Assembly (NCBI GenBank): GCA_032622095.1
Contig: CP136061.1
Coordinates: 36,649,797 to 36,713,796, forward strand
Direction of reading: 5' to 3'
DNA length: 64,000 nucleotides
Source: Siphonodentalium dalli
Taxonomy: Eukaryota > Mollusca > Scaphopoda > Gadilida > Siphonodentaliidae
This document shows positions 57,801 to 64,000 of this stretch, piece by piece (the first letter of the stretch is position 1; each line of letters starts with the position of its first letter). The notes beneath the pieces are model-generated. The model was given only the letters and a program-made list of their open reading frames with translations. It was not told the DNA's origin and did not search any database. The translations under genes were made by a program, and so were the position numbers.

Positions 57801-60044
57801 TAAGATTTAAATAGGAATAAGGTATGTAAGATTTAACTAGAAATAAGGTATGTAAGATTTAAATAGGAATAAGGTATGTAAGATTTAACTAGTAATAAGG
57901 TATGTAAGATTTAACTAGGTATAAGGTATGTAAGATTTAACTAGTAATAAGGTATGTAAGATTTAAATAGGAATAAGGTATGTAAGATTTAAATAGGAAT
58001 AAGGTATGTAAGATTTATATAGGAATAAGGTATGTAAGATTTAAATAGGAATAAGGTATGTAAGATTTATATAGGAATAAGGTATGTAAGATTTAAATAG
58101 GAATAAGGTATGTAAGATTTAACTAGAAATAAGGTATGTAAGATTTAAATAGGAATAAGGTATGTAAGATTAAAATAGGAATAAGGTATGTAAGATTTAT
58201 ATAGGAATAAGGTATGTAAGATTTAACTAGAAATAAGGTATGTAAGATTTAAATAGGAATAAGGTATGTAAGATTAAACTAGAAATAAGGTATGTAAGAT
58301 TTAACTAGGTATAAGGTATGTAAGATTTAACTAGGAATAAGGTATGTAAGATTTAAATAGGAATAAGGTATGTAAGATTTAAATAGGAATAAGGTATGTA
58401 AGATTTAACTAGAAATAAGGTATGTAAGATTTAAATAGGAATAAGGTATGTAAGATTTAACTTGGTATAAGGTATGTAAGATTTAACTAGGAATAAGGTA
58501 TGTAAGATTTATATAGGAATAAGGTATGTAAGATTTAACTAGAAATAAGGTATGTAAGATTTAACTAGAAATAAGGTATGTAAGATTTAAATAGGAATAA
58601 GGTATGTAAGATTTAACTAGAAATAAGGTATGTAAGATTTATATAGGAATAAGGTATGTAAGATTTAAATAGGAATAAGGTATGTAAGATTTAACTAGGA
58701 ATAAGGTATGTAAGATTTAAATAGGAATAAGGTATGTAAGATTTAAATAGGAATAAGGTATGTAAGATTTAACTAGAAATAAGGTATGTAAGATTTATAT
58801 AGGAATAAGGTATGTAAGATTTATATAGGAATAAGGTATGTAAGATTTATATAGGAATAAGGTATGTAAGATTTAACTAGAAATAAGGTATGTAAGATTT
58901 AAATAGGAATAAGGTATGTAAGATTTAACTAGAAATAAGGTATGTAAGATTTAAATAGGAATAAGGTATGTAAGATTTAAATAGGACTAAGGTATGTAAG
59001 ATTTAAATAGTAGTAAGGTATGTAAGATTTAAATAGGAATAAGGTATGTAAGATTTAAATAGCAGTAAGGTATGTAAGATTTAAATAGCAGTAAGGTATG
59101 TAAGATTTAAATAGGAATAAGGTATGTAAGATTTAAATAGTAGTAAGGTATGTAAGATTTAAATAGTAGTAAGGTATGTAAGATTTAAATAGGAATAAGG
59201 TATGTAAGATTTAAATAGGAATAAGGTATGTAAGATTTAAATAGGAATAAGGTATGTAAGATTTAAATAGGAATAAGGTATGTAAGATTTAAATAGGAAT
59301 AAGGTATGTAAGATTTAAATAGGAATAAGGTATGTAAGATTTAAATAGGAATAAGGTATGTAAGATTTAAATAGGAGTAAGGTATGTAAGATTTAAATAG
59401 GAGTAAGGTATGTAAGATTTAAATAGGAGTAAGGTATGTAAGATTTAAATAGGAGTAAGGTATGTAAGATTTAAATAGAAGTAAGGTATGTAAGATTTAA
59501 ATAGGAGTAAGGTATGTAAGATTTAAATAGGAGTAAGGTATGTAAGATTTAAATAGTAGTAAGGTATGTAAGATTTAAATAGGAATAAGGTATGTAAGAT
59601 TTAAATAGCAGTAAGGTATGTAAGATTTAAATAGCAGTAAGGTATGTAAGATTTAAATAGGAATAAGGTATGTAAGATTTAAATAGGAATAAGGTATGTA
59701 AGATTTAAATAGGAATAAGGTATGTAAGATTTAAATAGCAGTAAGGTATGTAAGATTTAAATAGGAATAAGGTATGTAAGATTTAAATAGGAATAAGGTA
59801 TGTAAGATTTAAATAGCAGTAAGGTATGTAAGATTTAAATAGCAGTAAGGTATGTAAGATTTAAATAGGAATAAGGTATGTAAGATTTAACTAGGAATAA
59901 GGTATGTAAGATTTAAATAGCAGTAAGGTATGTAAGATTTAAATAGGAATAAGGTATGTAAGATTTAAATAGCAGTAAGGTATGTAAGATTTAAATAGCA
60001 GTAAGGTATGTAAGATTTAAATAGGAATAAGGTATGTAAGATTT
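51846..60044 (+). repeat. 26-bp minisatellite, ~8.2 kb, about 315 units
   Basis: The unit is TTTAAATAGGAATAAG + GTATGTAAGA (26 bp, sometimes 27). Variants are zoned: GGAGTAAGGTACGT to ~53040; GGAATAAGGTACGT ~53050-53190; GTATGT onward; AAACAGG at ~54060-54280; GGAACAAGG at ~54460-54970; alternating dimers at ~55650-55880; TTAACTAGGTATAAGG and TTATATAGG mixes at ~56090-58900; TTCAATAGG at ~57670-57780; AGCAGTAAGG at ~54330-54450 and 59050-60010. No open frame persists. It ends at the Ngaro element. Confidence 0.98.
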
Positions 60045-60281
60045 ATAACCCCGATTTAGCAAGAGATAAAATGAGAGACAATTGATGCAAGTAAGGACTA
60101 CCTTTATATAGTGATATCCAAAACATGATATAACAACGGTGTGGAAAAAGGTAGCCGAAGAATAAAAACATAAACAGTGGGTTCAAATAACGCAGTGATA
60201 TCCAAAACATGATATAACAACGGTGTGGAAAAAGGTAGCCGAAGAATAAAAACATAAACAGTGGGTTCAAATAACACCACG
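60041..60281 (-). repeat. Ngaro B2 repeat, with an internal 84-bp duplication
   Basis: Matches B1 (61048-61203) from ATTTATAACCCCGATTTAGC to AATAAC.CCACG. The stretch AGTGATATCC..GGTTCAAATAAC is present twice in tandem (60110 and 60194, period 84 bp), whereas B1 has it once. Confidence 0.92.
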
Positions 60282-61047
60282 TAAGTTCCAACTGGTATAG
60301 CAACAGCAAGCATTAAGTGAATGCTTCGAGTTAGTGTGTGTTGCTACCCTAGGAGGAACCGATAAACATTGGCAAAAGAGCCAATAAAAGGAGGATTAAC
60401 TTTTATACAACCACAGTAAAACCGGATGTCCTTGCGAAATAAGAAAAGTTAGAAAGTTGAATGCAAGACCAAAGGAAATGTGTCATGGGATGAAAAATTT
60501 AATTTGTTAGATTACGCTTTGAATAATTTAAATAGAACCAGGCATCATTTCCCAGCGACATCCGGAAAACTGTGTTAACCATGAAAAAATTTCCACATCC
60601 GAGCGAGGAGAGGGGGATGATGGGGTGGTGGTGGGAGAAAATATTGTAGAGCAATTAATTATGCGACTTCGCACCTGAAGAAAATTTTTGTGAAAGAAAG
60701 TGCGTAGATGTTTACTTGGTGTCTACATGCGCACTATAAAAATAGTTCCAGGAGAAGAGACTATCATGTCCTGGAAATTAAAATTAAGAAACTCCAACTA
60801 TGTTTATTATAACCATAGTTGTTTGAATAAAGCTAACGAATAATGTTTTGACAAAACAATATAATTACCGAGATTATTGCACCACATTGCATCAGCTTGT
60901 CATCGGATGATTGTCGGAAAAACAGTGCTGCGGTCACTTCTCGTAAATTCTCGCGGCGCGAGATGTGTGACTGTAAGCGCGAAATATGAATTTAAAATAC
61001 CAGCCGCATCGGGGATATAAATCCATTGGACCTCTGTTCCAATGGTA
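60282..61047 (-). repeat. Ngaro A2-position segment (non-coding)
   Basis: Lies between the two B repeats. In Ngaro elements this segment is a copy of the 5' terminal A1, which is outside the window. It contains a hairpin near 60792-60827 (CCAACTATG/CATAGTTG) and a GC-rich patch near 60940-60985. No coding frame. Confidence 0.7.
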
Positions 61048-61203
61048 ATTTATAACCCCGATTTAGCAAGAGATAAAATGAGAGACAATTGATGCAAGTA
61101 AGGACTACCTTTATATAGTGATATCCAAAACATGATATAACAACGGTGTGGAAAAAGGTAGCCGAAGAATAAAAACATAAACAGTGGGTTCAAATAACGC
61201 CAC
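61048..61203 (-). repeat. Ngaro B1 repeat (156 bp)
   Basis: Near-identical to the two outer parts of 60041-60281; single copy of the 84-bp block. Confidence 0.92.
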
Positions 61204-61573
61204 GAGACGAGAGCAAGTACCAAACTTGTACGAGACTCAACCCACTGAATGGGGGAGTGGGGGGCCCAAAAATCTCGACGCTCGGAAGATGAAACCTCAT
61301 ATCACAACTGATGTAGCACCATTAAAGCACGAGGTAGGTATTAAGTAATGATATGTATAAAAATATACAAGTAATGCCCAAAACAAAATTAAAGCGGTTG
61401 AACATATTGTAACTGACTAGGTATGAAGCACTTATGTAACCAATACTGACGAACACTGGACGGATGACCTAGAAAGACTTGGTAGGTTATGAAACCAGTA
61501 AAATGACATATGAAAAAGGATGAAACAATAAATCGTAATGGATGAGCTTGTAAGAAAAAAGTCCAGGTCCAAC

Positions 61574-62545
61574 CTAATTCTGAGATAGGGGAGAAGATCT
61601 AATGTAGCGATGAAAAGCATTAGATTTCCAACGACCCATCCTTCTGATTTGAGAATCAGAATAACCTAACTCTGCTGCCCAAGTTGCCGCCCCAATGCGG
61701 AAACTGTGTGTTAAGAACAGACTTGAGCTAAGGTTACAAATATGTAAGCATTGTTTCAGAAAATCATTGAGTTGTCTACGAAGTAGAGGCCGGCCATCAG
61801 GGTATGCAAAGAGGGGGCCCGGCAGGTCTCCCCGTAACTGTAAAAAGGAACTGAGATTGTTGACTGGACACGTTTTGGAGGCTGTTTGGCGAAACAAACG
61901 AATGTAATGAGGCTGATTGTCTGTGTTATGCTTGAAATATTTGAAAACAATAGTAATGTCCAAAGTGTCCAAAATAATATCACTGAATTGTAGCACTTTG
62001 TCACTGTTAGCCCAGGTGTTTGGACAAATTTCACCCATACGAGCCATGGCAAAAAATGCTGTTGTAAAAACTGCTGATAATAATTTTTGTGCGTAATTGG
62101 AAATTCCCAGATTTGGTATAGCAGATAAAAGCTTACTGAGAATATTCAAGGTAACCGGTAATCGTGCATCGCAGACTGGGTGAAGTTTGCGTATTGCAGT
62201 TAAAATTTTTCTCACTAAAAATGATTGGGTTGGATCTGGAGCATTTCTTACTTTATGTACAAACGCAATGGCTGACATTGCACTAGTAATTGTGCTAGAT
62301 GACAAACCTTTGTTGTATAAATAAGAAATGAATAAACATATAATATCAACTGACAATGGAATGTTTAAAGATAGGTCTGTATGATGACTAAAGGATACCA
62401 GATGATTCCAAGCAGTTGAGTACTGTTTTCTCGTTGCAGTAGCCAGTGAATGTGAATATAAAAAATTTAAAGTTTCAGTAAGCTCCGTAATGTGAGCTCG
62501 ACTGGCAGACTGAATGATACCTCCTGAAAAAAAGGGAAAAGATGC
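61574..62545 (-). CDS. Ngaro tyrosine recombinase (YR)
   Basis: Open for 323 codons from 62545, just after an in-frame TAA, to the stop at 61574-61576. There is no ATG in the first ~90 codons. Residues ~15-120 (SRAHITELTETLNFLYSHSL, RKQYSTAWNHLVSF) form the helical core-binding region. Catalytic residues of the phage-integrase fold: Arg 169 (MARMGE), His 280 and Arg 283 (HSFR), Trp 306 in the GRW position, and the nucleophile Tyr 314 (FHRYIR). It would integrate a circular cDNA intermediate. The frame overlaps the end of RT-RNase H by 79 nt in -1 phase, suggesting expression by frameshifting. All catalytic residues are present and there are no internal stops. Confidence 0.92.
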   Translation of the reverse strand, partial: ASFPFFSGGIIQSASRAHITELTETLNFLYSHSLATATRKQYSTAWNHLVSFSHHTDLSLNIPLSVDIICLFISYLYNKGLSSSTITSAMSAIAFVHKVRNAPDPTQSFLVRKILTAIRKLHPVCDARLPVTLNILSKLLSAIPNLGISNYAQKLLSAVFTTAFFAMARMGEICPNTWANSDKVLQFSDIILDTLDITIVFKYFKHNTDNQPHYIRLFRQTASKTCPVNNLSSFLQLRGDLPGPLFAYPDGRPLLRRQLNDFLKQCLHICNLSSSLFLTHSFRIGAATWAAELGYSDSQIRRMGRWKSNAFHRYIRSSPLSQN

Positions 62546-64000
62546 TTAAAGCGTTCCAACTTCCCTCGGCTCAAGAGATCCGCTCTTTCGTTACAAATGC
62601 CACTAATATGACGAGCTTTGAATAAGATGTTATGTTTTAGACAGGTCAAAACGAGATGTCTTAAAAGAATTAACAAATGTTTATCCCTGGTCGTTTGACG
62701 GTTAATGATAGCAACAACTGCAATATTATCACAATAGAATAACACGCAGCTATTTTTCAATAGGTGCGCCCAAATGTGTAGACCTAACACAATAGGATAA
62801 AATTCTAGTACTGTAATATTCAATAATTGTTCGGTACGTGACCATGTCGAAGAAAAGTACTCATGCTGGAAGATGGCGCCAAAGCCCACAGATGCCGCCG
62901 CATCTGTGTAAAAAGTCAACGACTGAGATGTCGCCCAATGGCGGTCTATGAACAATGAGGTACCGTTGAAGTGTTCGAGAAAAAGAAGCCAAATTTGTAA
63001 ATCCTCTTTGACTTCTTTTGTCAAACGTATTCGGTGGTGCAGTTTTGAAATTCCCATAGTTCTGTTAATAAGACGCCTCAAAAATACCCGTCCGGGTTGA
63101 ATAACTGAACAGGTAAAATTCAGTAAGCCAATAATGGACAGAAATTCACGTAAAGTAGCCTTGTTTTTTAACAATAAAATATTGATCTTAGCCATGCACG
63201 TGATTAATTTGTCGTGTGGAAGAGAGGCTGTCATGTTAACTGTGTCCAATTGAATCCCTAAAAATGTAATACAGGTTGTGGGTGAAACAGTTTTTTCGGA
63301 TGCTATGGGCACCCCCAAATGTTGACACATATTGAGAAAAGATGATAAATAAGCTTCACAAATGGCTCTAGTGGGAGCTAGGAAAATAAAATCGTCTAAG
63401 TAGTGGACAGAATTGCGTATATCAAGTTTGTTATGTGCAATCCACTCAAGTGATGAGCTGAATGCCTCAAAATTGTGACAGCTTGAAGAGGCCCCCATTG
63501 GCATGCATTTATCGAAATAATAACTGCCCTCAAATTTGAAGCCAAGAAGGTGATAATCCTCAGGGTGTGATGCGAGGACCCTAAAAGCAGAAAGAATATC
63601 AACCTTCGAACAGAAACAGCCCTGTGGTAGCTTCTGAATACAGTTAATGGCATGCTGAATTGACGCGTATGAAACAGATTTGAATTCGGGAAGAATGTGG
63701 TCATTCACAGAACTACCCTGTGGAAAGGATAAGTTATGAATCATCCTGTATTCACCCGGTAGTTTTTTTGGAACCACACCGATTGGCGAAACTATGAAAT
63801 TGTCAAATGGGGGTTGCGTAAACGGACCAGCAATTCGCCCCATTTCAAGTTCTTTCAACAATTTCTTTTGGACCACTAGAGGATGTTCTAAAGCCGATTT
63901 AAGATTCTTTGAATTGTGAAACATAAGAACACCCCGGACACCCAGTCTAAAGCCATCAGTGAAGCCTGAAATTAAAAAATCACGTTTCTGTTTATTGTAA
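62467..64000 (-). CDS. Ngaro reverse transcriptase-RNase H (N-terminus beyond the window)
   Basis: The frame stays open to the right edge. Upstream of the Met at 63924 it reads DFLISGFTDGFRLG, a conserved start of DIRS-order RTs, so this Met is internal. Numbered from it: RT catalytic Asp 109 (SKVDILSAF), YLDD 175-178, FLGIQLD 221-227. RNase H: Asp 341 (FYTDAAASVGFG), Glu 374 (VLEFYP), Asp 399 (FYCDN), Asp 449 (ERADLLSRG). The stop is TAA at 62467-62469. It copies element RNA into cDNA and degrades the template. No internal stop or frameshift. Confidence 0.93.
   Translation of the reverse strand, partial: YNKQKRDFLISGFTDGFRLGVRGVLMFHNSKNLKSALEHPLVVQKKLLKELEMGRIAGPFTQPPFDNFIVSPIGVVPKKLPGEYRMIHNLSFPQGSSVNDHILPEFKSVSYASIQHAINCIQKLPQGCFCSKVDILSAFRVLASHPEDYHLLGFKFEGSYYFDKCMPMGASSSCHNFEAFSSSLEWIAHNKLDIRNSVHYLDDFIFLAPTRAICEAYLSSFLNMCQHLGVPIASEKTVSPTTCITFLGIQLDTVNMTASLPHDKLITCMAKINILLLKNKATLREFLSIIGLLNFTCSVIQPGRVFLRRLINRTMGISKLHHRIRLTKEVKEDLQIWLLFLEHFNGTSLFIDRHWATSQSLTFYTDAAASVGFGAIFQHEYFSSTWSRTEQLLNITVLEFYPIVLGLHIWAHLLKNSCVLFYCDNIAVVAIINRQTTRDKHLLILLRHLVLTCLKHNILFKARHISGICNERADLLSRGKLERFKHLFPFFQEVSFSLPVELTLRSLLKL
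62524..62536 (-). promoter_or_regulatory. Putative -1 frameshift site (seven T) at the RT-RNase H/YR overlap
   Basis: In the RT-RNase H frame the minus strand reads CCT TTT TTT CAG. T TTT TTT (62527-62533) is an X XXY YYZ slippery heptamer in the right phase, and a -1 slip enters the YR frame (TCA GGA GGT), which is open from 62545. TTTTTTTCAG also resembles a 3' splice acceptor, so splicing is an alternative. Confidence 0.6.

Larger units (their letters stand above)
60042..64000 (-). mobile_element. Ngaro-type tyrosine-recombinase retrotransposon, 3' part (5' end beyond the window)
   Basis: On the minus strand: RT-RNase H frame (64000 to 62467), overlapping tyrosine recombinase frame (62545 to 61574), then repeat B1 (61203-61048), a spacer that would be A2 (61047-60282) and repeat B2 (60281-60041). 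Split direct repeats with B1-A2-B2 at the 3' end are the Ngaro arrangement; A1 and any gag-like ORF would lie to the right of the window. No methyltransferase domain was seen in the visible part. It sits at the end of the minisatellite. Confidence 0.9.

Noticed and set aside
51846-60044. CRISPR array interpretation of the 26-bp repeat
   Set aside because: Units are contiguous with no unique spacers, and the context is eukaryotic.
60282-61047. Additional gene between the Ngaro B repeats
   Set aside because: No open frame of note; position and structure fit the A2 segment.
61695-61907. Open frames antisense to or out of phase with the tyrosine recombinase
   Set aside because: Shadows of the YR coding frame, which has the full catalytic set.

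Overview
This is AT-rich, gene-poor eukaryotic DNA, almost certainly from an animal. The repertoire (Penelope-like and Ngaro-type retroelements, non-LTR fragments, a Helitron, TTAA-targeting MITEs, palindromic-end elements and a huge minisatellite) fits a marine invertebrate, perhaps a mollusc; that last step is inference. I found no convincing host gene, rRNA or complete tRNA. The only long coding regions belong to transposable elements.

Layout. 1-15.4 kb holds dispersed MITEs: family A (TTAA target duplication), families B, C and D, a long-TIR element with a 9-bp duplication (8751-9687), and a TTAA MITE at 11646-12045 carrying a nested element whose ends are palindromes. 15.4-17.4 kb holds a ~300-bp tandem repeat and a cluster of GGTACTC palindromes. 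17.7-18.3 kb is a decayed LINE RT fragment abutting a family A MITE. 20,229-29,609 is a ~2.8-kb tandem duplication; its second copy is split by a 3.7-kb Penelope-like element (minus strand) with two overlapping reading frames: an SGNH-hydrolase-like ORF1 and an RT/GIY-YIG ORF2. 30.8-40 kb holds MITEs (one mariner-like) and a non-autonomous Helitron with a duplicated 3' part. 41-47 kb holds a degenerate repeat array, a LINE 3' fragment split by a large palindromic-end element, and a 2.1-kb long-TIR element itself carrying a family A MITE. 47-51 kb is more B/C/D/A copies. 51.5-60.0 kb is a 52-bp repeat followed by an ~8.2-kb, 26-bp minisatellite. 60.0-64.0 kb is the 3' two-thirds of a Ngaro-type tyrosine-recombinase retrotransposon (minus strand) that runs off the right edge.

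Most notable points. (1) Both intact-looking retroelements have downstream frames in -1 phase, lacking their own ATG, with a canonical slippery heptamer in the overlap (TTTAAAC right before the ORF1 stop in the Penelope-like element; seven T in the Ngaro element). (2) The Penelope-like element carries an ORF1 with an apparently complete SGNH triad. (3) The 26-bp array has a recognisable seed beside it, sharp variant zoning, higher-order repeats, and a 5'-splice-site-like string in each unit. (4) A motif, AAAGAGCGTT, is shared by four otherwise different MITE families.
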